The notes below the pieces were generated by a model that worked only from the letters and a program-made list of their open reading frames with translations, ran no database searches and was not told where the DNA came from. Both the position numbers and the translations under genes were made by a program. Positions 42,003-48,957 of a stretch of DNA of 48,957 nt are shown one piece after another (positions within the stretch are counted from its first letter, which is position 1; the number at the start of each line of letters is the position of its first letter). Source of the DNA: Promethearchaeota archaeon (GTDB lineage Archaea > Asgardarchaeota > Lokiarchaeia > Sigyniarchaeales > SOKP01); NCBI GenBank assembly GCA_016840085.1, contig JAEOTA010000027.1, forward strand, positions 1 to 48,957, in the 5' to 3' direction.

Positions 42003-44393
42003 TTAATAGTTTTGATACTCAGCTTTTTCTCCTTCTACAGGATATCCTTTCTTGTGCCATAAAGCAATTCCCCCTGTTAAGTTCCTTATATCTTTAAATC
42101 CTACTTGTGCCAAAATTCGAGCAGCCATCATAGAACGTGAGCCAGAATGACAAATTGTAACGATTTCCTCATCCTTATATTTTTTTAGTGCGTCCGTACT
42201 TTTTAATAACTCGCCTAATGGAATTAATTTGGAATTTTCTATATGGCTACCTATACCATAATATTCTCCAGGGGTTCGAACATCTATTAAAAGTGCTGGC
42301 GCATTTCCACTATCAAGACGTTCATATAACTCATCAACGCTTATTTCTGAGACTGGAACTGCATCAGGGCCTCTTAATTCTTTTCTAGTTTTCTTTTTAA
42401 TTTTTACTGGAGCTGAAATATCTTCTAGTTCTATTTTTCCTTTTTCTAAAATAGCCACTAATTTACCTTCTTCTTTACCTAAGGATAATAATTGAATTGC
42501 TTCATTTAATTTGACATAAGCTTCAACACTTGATTTAAAACCGGGATCTGTTGCATAGATCTTTAATTTTTTATTTTCTGGTAATGTTTCTAGTCCTTTA
42601 ATTAACGCATTCAAAGGTCCTGGACAACTTAGTCCACATGCATCGACCTCAACAAATTCTTCACTTTCAATTGCTTTCTCTTTCACATATTCTTCAATTA
42701 TGTTTTCTGAAGTGCCACAAGCAGCAACTATCTCTTCAGTTGTGTTGTTTGCCATCTCATAAGATTTATAGCCCCCTGAAAGTTCAAAAACTTGATTGAA
42801 ACCTTTTTGTAGCAGAATTCTTGAAGCCAAATAGCTTCTATACCCAACTTCACAGTATACTAATATAGATTTATTATTGTCTATCTCATCAACTCTCTCT
42901 CGTAATTCCTCAATTGGTATATTTATGGAATTATTAATAGCTCGAGCAATATGTTCTTCTTTTGTTCTAACATCTAATATAACACTACCATTTGAATTGA
43001 AGTTATCTACATCATGCCAATGTGCTATTGGCATATCGTTTCTTAAATAATTAGCTGCAACAAAACCTGCTAAATTTATAGGGTCCTTAGCTGAGCTATA
43101 AGGCGGAGCATAAGTTAACTCCAATTCTTCTAAATCAAATACAGTCCCTCCCATTTTGATAATAGTAGATAAAACATCCACTCTCTTTTCACTACCCTCT
43201 CCTCCAACTATTTGAGCACCTAGAACTTTACCTGAAAGATTTTCAAATAATAATTTAATTGACATCGGAGTTGCTCCAGGGTAATATCCTGCATGGTTAT
43301 TGGGATGTAAATATACTTTTTCATATTTAATATCAGTTTCTTTTAATTGTTTTTCTGTTAGACCCACCACTGCAACAGTTATATCAAATATTTTAACTAC
43401 TGAGGCACCTAAAATGCCATTATACTCACTATCTCTGCCAGCAATATTATCCGCAGCAATTCTACCTTGTTTATTGGCCGGGCCAGCTAAAGCAATTGCT
43501 ATAGGTTTTTTAGTCTGAAAGTGTGAAACCTGTACAACATCTCCTACTGCATACATATTAGGGTCAGAGGTTTGCATATGACTATTAACTACAATGTGAC
43601 CTCTTGGTCCTAACTCCAAACCAGCATTTTTTGCCAATTTATTTTCAGGTCTTATGCCTATTGATAAAACTATTAAATCTGTTTCAATTAGCTGTCCACT
43701 TTTAGTTTTTACATATGGTTTTTCATCTTCTGTTCTCCCAAATGAATCCACTGGATCTTCCAAAACAAGACAGACTCCATTTAAGATTAATTCTTGATGA
43801 ATAAATTGTGCCATTTCTCTGTCAATAGGTGGCATGACTTGGTCAAGCATCTCCACAATCTTAACTCTAACACCCTGTTCTACTAGATTTTCTGCCATTT
43901 CTAATCCAACGAAACCTCCACCTACAATAACCGCTTTTTTTATATGATATTTTTCCACAAAATCTCTTATTTTAACAGCATCTGGAATTGTCCATAGAGT
44001 AAAATAGGGGACATATTCAAGACCAGGAAAATTAGGCACAATAGGAGTTGAACCAGTTGCTAAAATGAGATAATCATAATATAAAGAATGTTCTTTGGAA
44101 TTCATCCTATCTTTTATTGTTATTGATTTACTATTTTTATCGATTGAAATTACTTCATTATTGATCCTGACATCAATATTAAACCTTTCAAGGAATCTTT
44201 GGGGGGATACTAACTCTAAAGAAGTTCGCTCCTTAATTACATTCCCTACGTAATATGGCAAGCCACAATTTGCAAAAGATACATAAGGACCTCTCTCTAG
44301 CATAATTATTTCAAAATCTTCTTTCAATCGCCTTAACCTTGCAGCTGCAGAAGCTCCACCTGCAACTCCTCCTATAATGATTATTCTTGTCAT
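42003..44393 (-). CDS. CoA-disulfide reductase-rhodanese-TusA-rhodanese fusion
   Basis: A 796-residue sulfur-transfer enzyme with four modules. Residues 1-450 are an FAD/NAD(P)H coenzyme A disulfide (or persulfide) reductase: IIIIGGVAGGASAAARLRRL, active Cys43 in SFANCGLPYY, and the NAD motif AVIVGGGFVGLEMAE. A rhodanese domain follows (about 460-560, Cys514 in YCEVGYRS). Next is a TusA-like domain (about 582-655, CPGP with Cys590). A second rhodanese ends the protein (about 695-790, Cys748 in CHSGSRS). All four reactive cysteines are present, so sulfane sulfur could pass within one chain. It is monocistronic, divergent from the CCG-domain gene. Confidence 0.95.
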   Translation of the reverse strand: MTRIIIIGGVAGGASAAARLRRLKEDFEIIMLERGPYVSFANCGLPYYVGNVIKERTSLELVSPQRFLERFNIDVRINNEVISIDKNSKSITIKDRMNSKEHSLYYDYLILATGSTPIVPNFPGLEYVPYFTLWTIPDAVKIRDFVEKYHIKKAVIVGGGFVGLEMAENLVEQGVRVKIVEMLDQVMPPIDREMAQFIHQELILNGVCLVLEDPVDSFGRTEDEKPYVKTKSGQLIETDLIVLSIGIRPENKLAKNAGLELGPRGHIVVNSHMQTSDPNMYAVGDVVQVSHFQTKKPIAIALAGPANKQGRIAADNIAGRDSEYNGILGASVVKIFDITVAVVGLTEKQLKETDIKYEKVYLHPNNHAGYYPGATPMSIKLLFENLSGKVLGAQIVGGEGSEKRVDVLSTIIKMGGTVFDLEELELTYAPPYSSAKDPINLAGFVAANYLRNDMPIAHWHDVDNFNSNGSVILDVRTKEEHIARAINNSINIPIEELRERVDEIDNNKSILVYCEVGYRSYLASRILLQKGFNQVFELSGGYKSYEMANNTTEEIVAACGTSENIIEEYVKEKAIESEEFVEVDACGLSCPGPLNALIKGLETLPENKKLKIYATDPGFKSSVEAYVKLNEAIQLLSLGKEEGKLVAILEKGKIELEDISAPVKIKKKTRKELRGPDAVPVSEISVDELYERLDSGNAPALLIDVRTPGEYYGIGSHIENSKLIPLGELLKSTDALKKYKDEEIVTICHSGSRSMMAARILAQVGFKDIRNLTGGIALWHKKGYPVEGEKAEYQNY

Positions 44394-44525
44394 AGTTAAC
44401 CTAAAATTGTGTTTAAACCTTTTAATTATCTTAACTTTTTCTTAATAATTCGAAAAATATAAATCTGGTTATTATAAGTTAGAAAATTTACTAAATAATT
44501 CAATCTTATAATAAATGATCTACAA

Positions 44526-45659
44526 ATGAATGAAAATAAAATATTAGAAGAAATAGAATCATGTATAGATTGTAAGATATGCTTGGATGTATGTGATACT
44601 TACATTGTTACAAATGATCTATTGAAGTCTCCTAACGGAAGATTAAAAATAGCTAAAAAATTGTTTAATAATCATGAGATCTCGCAAGAAGAGCTCATTA
44701 GCCTTTATACTTGCACTTTATGTGCATTATGTGATTTGGTTTGTCAACAATCTATAAAAATATCAGAGATTATTCATTCATCAAAAATTAAATTAGTAAA
44801 GGAAAAAAAGGCTCCATTAGACATACATAATAAAATTATTAATGGAATCATTGAAAAAGATAATTCTGTTAATGGAAATCCAGAAGAAAGGTTAAGTTGG
44901 TTACCTGAAAATTATGAAAAAATAGAGATTTTTGAAAAGAAAGAATCAGATACGTTATTATTTTTTGGATGTATGTCTTCATTTCGAGTTAAAGAAAGCG
45001 CTACTATTCCTTATGAAATTCTAAAACTTGCGGATTATGATTTTAAAATTTTAGAAAACGAACCTTGTTGTGGAGAATATGTCTATTCAGCGGGAAACAT
45101 TGAGCTTGCTAACAAAATCTTTGAAGAAAATATAGAGATCTTCAAAAAAAATGGAGTAAAAAATTTAATAGTTACTTGCGGTGGTTGTTTATATGCCTTT
45201 GATCAAGTTTATAGGAAATTTTTCAAGGATTATGACTTAAACGTGAGGCATATTATTGATGTTATTTATGATTTAGAAAAGAATGGGAAAGTCAAATTAA
45301 AATCTCTAAATAAAACGATTACTTATCATGATCCTTGCCGATTAGGGAGAAAATATGAAAACGGACCTCTTTTCTCCGAACCACGAGAGCTTTTAAAGAA
45401 ATGCGGTTTAGATATAAAAGAACTATCAGAGAATCCTGAAGATTGTCCTTGTTGCGGAGCAGGATCTGGAATTAGAGGAGTTGATAGTAGTATTTGTATT
45501 AATATCGGTAAAAACTTATTCAATAAATTAGAAACTAAAGAATTTATATCCTCATGTCCTTTATGTGTTTTTAATTTTAGATATATCAATTATAAGAATC
45601 AAATGGATATAGAAAGTAAATATATAACGGACTACATTTTAGAATCTATGAAAAAATAG
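44526..45659 (+). CDS. two-ferredoxin, two-CCG iron-sulfur oxidoreductase (GlpC/HdrD-like)
   Basis: A 377-residue protein. Two [4Fe-4S] sites lie at the N-terminus: CIDCKICLDVC and CTLCALCDLVC. Two CCG domains follow: FFGCMSSFRV with EPCCGEYVY and CGGCLYAF, then HDPCRLGRKY with CPCCGAGSGIRG and CPLCVFNFRY. It belongs with GlpC, LutA, and HdrD, which link flavin dehydrogenases to quinones, heterodisulfides or other carriers. The partner is unknown. It diverges from the CoA-disulfide reductase fusion across 132 bases and ends in TAG, facing the sulfur operon. Confidence 0.9.
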   Translation: MNENKILEEIESCIDCKICLDVCDTYIVTNDLLKSPNGRLKIAKKLFNNHEISQEELISLYTCTLCALCDLVCQQSIKISEIIHSSKIKLVKEKKAPLDIHNKIINGIIEKDNSVNGNPEERLSWLPENYEKIEIFEKKESDTLLFFGCMSSFRVKESATIPYEILKLADYDFKILENEPCCGEYVYSAGNIELANKIFEENIEIFKKNGVKNLIVTCGGCLYAFDQVYRKFFKDYDLNVRHIIDVIYDLEKNGKVKLKSLNKTITYHDPCRLGRKYENGPLFSEPRELLKKCGLDIKELSENPEDCPCCGAGSGIRGVDSSICINIGKNLFNKLETKEFISSCPLCVFNFRYINYKNQMDIESKYITDYILESMKK

Positions 45660-45699
45660 ATAAAAAAAGTATAAAATAAATTTTTTAAAATTTAATTCT

Positions 45700-46500
45700 T
45701 TAATTTTCATCAAGTATTATTACAGCATCTACGAAAAGTTCATATTTTTCATCTTCATCGAAGTCGTGTATAATTACTTTCTCTACATCATCAGTACCTT
45801 GAATTTCTAAGAGTTCAGACTCGCGTAAAATCTTAACATCTGACATTTTAAGTTTTTTCTTTAATTCTTCAGAACCAGGAGTGTTTTTAGCAGATGTTAT
45901 TACAATGACTCTTCCTGTGTGATTTGTCAGCTCTAAAGCCAATTCTAAAGATTTATCCCCAGAATCTAATATTAACACTCTTTTATTATCAAATTCTGAG
46001 ATATTATCAACCTTCTTATAAACACCTTTACCAAGGAACTCATCAATACCTAAAATTACATTAATTTCTGTTGCTGCACATGCTTTATGTTCTACTTCAA
46101 CATAGGAGTCTTCTTTACCTCGATAATTATCAATAGCTGCTTTTAATGCATCAGCAGCTAAATTAGAACAATGCATCTTTATCGGAGGCAAACCTTCTAA
46201 TTCATCAGCTACGTCATTACGGGTAATTTTATAGGCCTCATCAACTTTCATTCCTTTAGCCATTGTTGTAACCATTGATGATGTTGCAACAGCTGAACCA
46301 CAACCAAAAGTTCTAAATTTTATATCTTCAATTTTTTCTTCACCGGCTTCATCCTTATCTACTTTAATGAAGATCTCCATTAGATCTCCACAAACAGGAT
46401 TTCCAACTTTTCCATAACCATCTGGATTCTCTATGACTCCTACATTTCTTGGATTACGGAAATGATCTAATACTTTTTCGGTATATTGGGTTGATTTCAT
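45700..46500 (-). CDS. IscU-type scaffold fused to a degenerate thioredoxin-reductase-like domain
   Basis: Residues 1-155 are an IscU/NifU-N scaffold for [Fe-S] assembly with Cys37 and Asp39 (NPVCGD), Cys67 (FGCGSAVATSS) and Cys111 (MHCSNLA), plus an extra Cys141. Residues 172-266 are an additional domain: KRVLILDSGDKSLELALELT, a middle helix, LLEIQGTDDVEKVIIHDFDE and FVDAVIILDEN. That order of strands matches the NAD(P)H domain of thioredoxin reductase (compare the trxB product here), but the glycine-rich loop is lost, so cofactor binding is doubtful. GAGGTGA precedes the ATG. It follows the IscS-like gene by four bases and is last in the sulfur operon. Confidence 0.9.
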   Translation of the reverse strand: MKSTQYTEKVLDHFRNPRNVGVIENPDGYGKVGNPVCGDLMEIFIKVDKDEAGEEKIEDIKFRTFGCGSAVATSSMVTTMAKGMKVDEAYKITRNDVADELEGLPPIKMHCSNLAADALKAAIDNYRGKEDSYVEVEHKACAATEINVILGIDEFLGKGVYKKVDNISEFDNKRVLILDSGDKSLELALELTNHTGRVIVITSAKNTPGSEELKKKLKMSDVKILRESELLEIQGTDDVEKVIIHDFDEDEKYELFVDAVIILDEN

Positions 46501-46504
46501 TTTA

Positions 46505-47695
46505 TTAATTCACCTCATTATATTTTTTTATTAAATCAGGAGGAGTTAGAGGAGATAATAATCTTAGTCTCTTAACAATATTCGGTAATTTCTCTAATAA
46601 TTCATTAATATCCTCTTCTTTTGTATAACGGCCTAATGTAATTGCCAACGATCCATGAGCTTCCATATGCAATAAACCCATAGCTATCAAAGTATGAGAA
46701 GGTTCTAATGTCTTCGATGAACATGCTGAACCGGTAGCAGCAGCTATGCCTTCATCTTTCAGACTAAGAATTAATGATTCACCCTCAATAAAATCGAATC
46801 TAAAATGAACATTATGAGGAAGTCTTTTTTCTGGATGACCATTTAAATATGAATTTGGAATAGTTTCTAATATCCCTTTTATTAACTTATCTCTTAAAAT
46901 CTGTAGTCTACTAGCTTCATCGTTAATTTCTCTCTTCATAATTTCAGCAGCTTTTCCAAAACCTACGATCCCTGGTACATTTTCAGAACCAGATCTCATT
47001 CCTCTTTCTTGACCTCCGCCAATGATAATTGGATTTATTCTAACACCTTTCTTCAAGTATAAAGCGCCAATTCCTCTTGGACCATAAATATCGTTTGAAG
47101 ATAATGTCAACATATCAACTGGAATTTCTTGAACATCTATAGGTATAACACTTTCGCTAGCAACAGCATCAGTGTGAAAGAGAATTTTGTGTTTAACAGC
47201 AATTTCGCTTATTTCCTTTATTGGTTGAATAGAACCAACTTCATTACTTGCAGTAGCAATCGATATTAAAATTGTTTTATCAGTAATTAGTCGTTCGAGC
47301 TTATCGAGCCTTATAATTCCATATTGATTTACTGGAACTCTACTAACATTAAAGCCTTGTCGTTCTAAATACTTAGCAATATTTAAAATTGAAATATGCT
47401 CTATCTCGGAAATTATTATATGATCACCCTTTTTCCTATATCTCATTGCAGTGCCTATTAATGCTAAATTATTCGATTCAGTTGCTCCTGATGTGAAGAT
47501 TATAGAATCTGGATCTGGGGCATTAATAAATTCTGCAATTTTGCGCCGATATTTCATTAAAGCATCAGTAGCATCATCGCCATCACAGTGGAGAGATGCC
47601 GGGTTGGCAAATTTCTGATTTAAATAAATTGTCATTTCTGAAATAGCTCTCACATCAACAGGTTTTGCTGCCTGATAATCCAAATAAACACTCAT
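46505..47695 (-). CDS. IscS/NifS cysteine desulfurase homologue lacking the PLP lysine
   Basis: A 396-residue class V aminotransferase-fold protein closely matching IscS. Present are YLDYQAAKPVD, TSGATESNN, His100 (EIEH), ASNEVG (Asn151), HTDAVAS (Asp176), the loop GGGQERGMRSGSENVPGIVG and the persulfide cysteine Cys325 (GSACSS). The Schiff-base lysine of SxHKIYGPKG is absent: the site reads SSNDIYGPRG with Asp202 instead. Such a protein cannot form the usual internal aldimine. I recall that Archaeoglobus fulgidus IscS has the same replacement. It may be a persulfide acceptor and scaffold partner, with sulfur from TusA/DsrE. GGAGGAT precedes the ATG. Confidence 0.93.
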   Translation of the reverse strand: MSVYLDYQAAKPVDVRAISEMTIYLNQKFANPASLHCDGDDATDALMKYRRKIAEFINAPDPDSIIFTSGATESNNLALIGTAMRYRKKGDHIIISEIEHISILNIAKYLERQGFNVSRVPVNQYGIIRLDKLERLITDKTILISIATASNEVGSIQPIKEISEIAVKHKILFHTDAVASESVIPIDVQEIPVDMLTLSSNDIYGPRGIGALYLKKGVRINPIIIGGGQERGMRSGSENVPGIVGFGKAAEIMKREINDEASRLQILRDKLIKGILETIPNSYLNGHPEKRLPHNVHFRFDFIEGESLILSLKDEGIAAATGSACSSKTLEPSHTLIAMGLLHMEAHGSLAITLGRYTKEEDINELLEKLPNIVKRLRLLSPLTPPDLIKKYNEVN

Positions 47696-47750
47696 TCATT
47701 TAATCCTCCTTTATAATTAAAATTTTATTAGTCATAATTAAAATTAATAT

Positions 47751-48122
47751 CTAAAACCATTGTGTAGCGTCAACATCTAAAACTAAATCATTTAAAGTCG
47801 CTGCTCCTACAATTTTAACCCCTGGAATGAGATCCACTTTTTCCAATCCCAACATTCGCTTTGAAGCTTCACATACTAAAATTTCAACACCCATATCTAA
47901 AGCTTTATCAATCATCTCTTTCACGCTAGGAAAATTTCCTAGTTTTATTTTCTCAGCTTCACCAGGTTTTAAAATTCTTAAACCTGTTCCCAGATAATAA
48001 ACAATTGCTTTAATATCCATTGCTTTTGCAGTTTGAGCTAAAACAAGTGGACTATATTGTTTTTCTGGAGCATCAGTTGTTTGTACATATAAAATTTGTT
48101 TTTGTTCTGACAATTTTATCAT
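47751..48122 (-). CDS. DsrE/DsrF-like sulfur relay protein
   Basis: A 123-residue protein of the DsrE fold: ILYVQTTDAPEKQYSPLVLA, AIVYYLGTGLRIL, then MGVEILVCEASKRMLGL, where the cysteine is at the position of the sulfur-carrying cysteine in DsrE/TusD. The end is a short strand and DVDATQWF. It probably takes sulfane sulfur from TusA, encoded just upstream. AAGGAGG leaves only one base before the ATG, so the TTG at 48113, ten bases from the site, may be the real start. Confidence 0.88.
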   Translation of the reverse strand: MIKLSEQKQILYVQTTDAPEKQYSPLVLAQTAKAMDIKAIVYYLGTGLRILKPGEAEKIKLGNFPSVKEMIDKALDMGVEILVCEASKRMLGLEKVDLIPGVKIVGAATLNDLVLDVDATQWF

Positions 48123-48128
48123 TCCTCC

Positions 48129-48383
48129 TTATTTAATTTTTTTAAAATAAAAAATTAATTCGTCTCTATCCTTTTGAAATTCAACTAATTGTGTATCAGT
48201 TCTTTTTGCCCAACGTTTTAAGTCTTCTTCAGCTGCGGGATCATCAGCGACTACCTTAAAACATTGCCCTATTTCAAGAGTTTCACTCAAATTTCTAACT
48301 TCAAATAAAGGCTCCGGACAAAAAAGCCCTCTAGTATCTAATTCCTCGTCATATTCAATTTTATTACTTTCTTTATCAGTCAA
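48129..48383 (-). CDS. tusA: TusA-family sulfur carrier
   Basis: An 84-residue carrier, first gene of the leftward sulfur operon. The core LDTRGLFCPEPLFEVRNLSE contains the CPxP motif with the persulfide cysteine, followed by the helix and the strand FKVVADDPAAEEDLKRWAKR typical of TusA. It starts at TTG with AGGAGGT seven bases upstream. Its stop overlaps the ribosome site of the DsrE-like gene, so the two are translationally linked. It should hand sulfur to the DsrE-like or IscS-like protein. Confidence 0.93.
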   Translation of the reverse strand: MTDKESNKIEYDEELDTRGLFCPEPLFEVRNLSETLEIGQCFKVVADDPAAEEDLKRWAKRTDTQLVEFQKDRDELIFYFKKIK

Positions 48384-48390
48384 AAGTACA

Positions 48391-48397
48391 ACCTCCT
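48391..48397 (-). promoter_or_regulatory. Shine-Dalgarno site AGGAGGT of tusA
   Basis: Strong site with a seven-base spacer to a TTG codon; it fixes the non-ATG start of tusA. Confidence 0.65.
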
Positions 48398-48554
48398 TTT
48401 ATTTTTCCTTACAATTTCATTAATAGTATATTTTAGCATTTAATTTGATTACATTAGGTTCTGAATTATAAACGACCAGTAAGAAGTATAAATATTCTTA
48501 TTATAATTTAATCATATTCAAGAACAAACATAAAAAAGCTATAAATAAAAAGAA

Positions 48555-48581
48555 AAGAGATTTATAATTTATAAATCTCTT
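48555..48581. terminator. 12-bp perfect inverted repeat with 3-base loop
   Basis: AAGAGATTTATA, loop ATT, TATAAATCTCTT. It lies about 65 bases past the stop of the corrinoid gene and about 170 bases before the tusA start. It may stop or process the corrinoid transcript, or be an operator for the sulfur operon. There is no long T run directly behind it on either strand. Confidence 0.4.
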
Positions 48582-48646
48582 ATAAAATCGAGCTTTAAAT
48601 AGTAATAAAATGCTTAAAAAATAAGTAGAAGCAAATTTTTTTCTTA

Positions 48647-48957
48647 TTATTTCATTCCAGCTAATTGCTTAATATGCTTAACTCCTTCCACAGCATCATC
48701 TGCAAAATCGTCTGCCCCTAATTTCTTTGCTAGTTCCATATTTAAAGGAGCTCCTCCCACAATTAATTTAACTTTATCTCTTAAACCAGCAGCTTGCAAA
48801 GCTTCATGAACTACTTTAATGTGTTCCACAGTCATCGTAAGAAGTGTGCTTAAAGCAATTATTTGTGCTCCGGATTCTCTTACTTTCTCCACAATTGTAT
48901 TCTCATCGACATCCATACCTAAATCATAAAGTTCAAATCCAGAGCTTAGTAATAAAG
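48647..48957 (-). CDS. corrinoid-binding methyltransferase protein (5' part outside window)
   Basis: The C-terminal half of a B12-binding domain such as MtaC, MtbC or MtmC, which carries methyl groups between methanol or methylamine methyltransferases. Visible are GFELYDLGMDVDENTIVEKV, ALSTLLTMTVEHIKVVHEAL, LIVGGAPLNMELAKKLGADD and FADDAVEGVKHIKQL, in the family order. The frame is open to the right edge; the DxHxxG cobalt-ligand motif and the N-terminal helical bundle must lie beyond it. An ATG at 48916 is internal, not the start. It suggests methyl or one-carbon metabolism beyond the window. Confidence 0.93.
   Translation of the reverse strand, partial: LLLSSGFELYDLGMDVDENTIVEKVRESGAQIIALSTLLTMTVEHIKVVHEALQAAGLRDKVKLIVGGAPLNMELAKKLGADDFADDAVEGVKHIKQLAGMK

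Noticed and set aside
1..48957. CRISPR arrays, tRNA and rRNA genes, insertion sequences
   Set aside because: No regularly spaced repeats, no GC-rich cloverleaf-like segments, and no transposase or terminal inverted repeats were seen on reading through.

Overview
This window is very AT-rich, gene-dense archaeal DNA, most likely from an Asgard (Lokiarchaeia-like) anaerobe. Archaeal marks are an archaeal-type alanyl-tRNA synthetase with an N-terminal zinc site, a DtdA-type D-aminoacyl-tRNA deacylase, a decayed TFB (archaeal TFIIB) fragment, Lrp and HTH_10 regulators, GGTGA Shine-Dalgarno sites and apparently leaderless genes behind TATA boxes. An Arf/Rag-type small GTPase carrying a Rag-like HKxD motif is the main argument for Asgard. 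The lineage is inferred from gene content; no rRNA or tRNA gene is visible.

Layout. 1-2.6 kb: a tandemly duplicated convergent pair (flavin split-barrel protein plus double-GNAT protein). 2.6-8.2 kb: alaS preceded by a decayed copy of its own N-terminal third, a radical SAM gene and a TFB remnant. 8.4-13.8 kb: two very small genes, a metallophosphoesterase, a Nudix hydrolase, a VOC-fold protein, an unrecognised gene, DtdA and a ZIP-like membrane protein. 13.9-16.8 kb: three paralogous Lrp/AsnC regulators with C-terminal cysteine motifs, with SfsA and a two-cluster ferredoxin between them. 17-21.9 kb: an ArsR-type regulator, the Arf/Rag-type GTPase, a MASE3/multi-PAS histidine kinase and a response regulator whose C-terminal half looks longin-like. 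22-24 kb: Hsp20 and an acetyltransferase.

23-28.2 kb is a thiol-redox island: thioredoxin reductase with two protein disulfide oxidoreductases, a CCG-domain iron-sulfur protein, a ferredoxin:thioredoxin-reductase-like catalytic subunit next to a glutaredoxin, and a second glutaredoxin-like protein. 29-45.7 kb is rich in flavin and iron proteins expected of an anaerobe coping with oxygen: iron-sulfur flavoprotein, dicluster ferredoxin, FAD oxidoreductase with a rubredoxin tail, two small rubredoxins, flavodiiron protein, superoxide reductase, rubrerythrin and a CoA-disulfide-reductase/rhodanese/TusA/rhodanese fusion. Acyl-CoA dehydrogenase and enoyl-CoA hydratase lie among them. An MFS transporter is interrupted by one TAG codon.

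45.7-48.4 kb is a compact sulfur operon transcribed leftward: TusA, DsrE-like, an IscS/NifS homologue whose PLP lysine is replaced by aspartate, and an IscU scaffold fused to a degenerate thioredoxin-reductase-like domain. A corrinoid protein gene runs off the right edge.

The two places most likely to hold undescribed biology are the kinase / longin-like response regulator / Rag-type GTPase cluster (17-22 kb) and the lysine-less IscS sulfur operon (45.7-48.4 kb).
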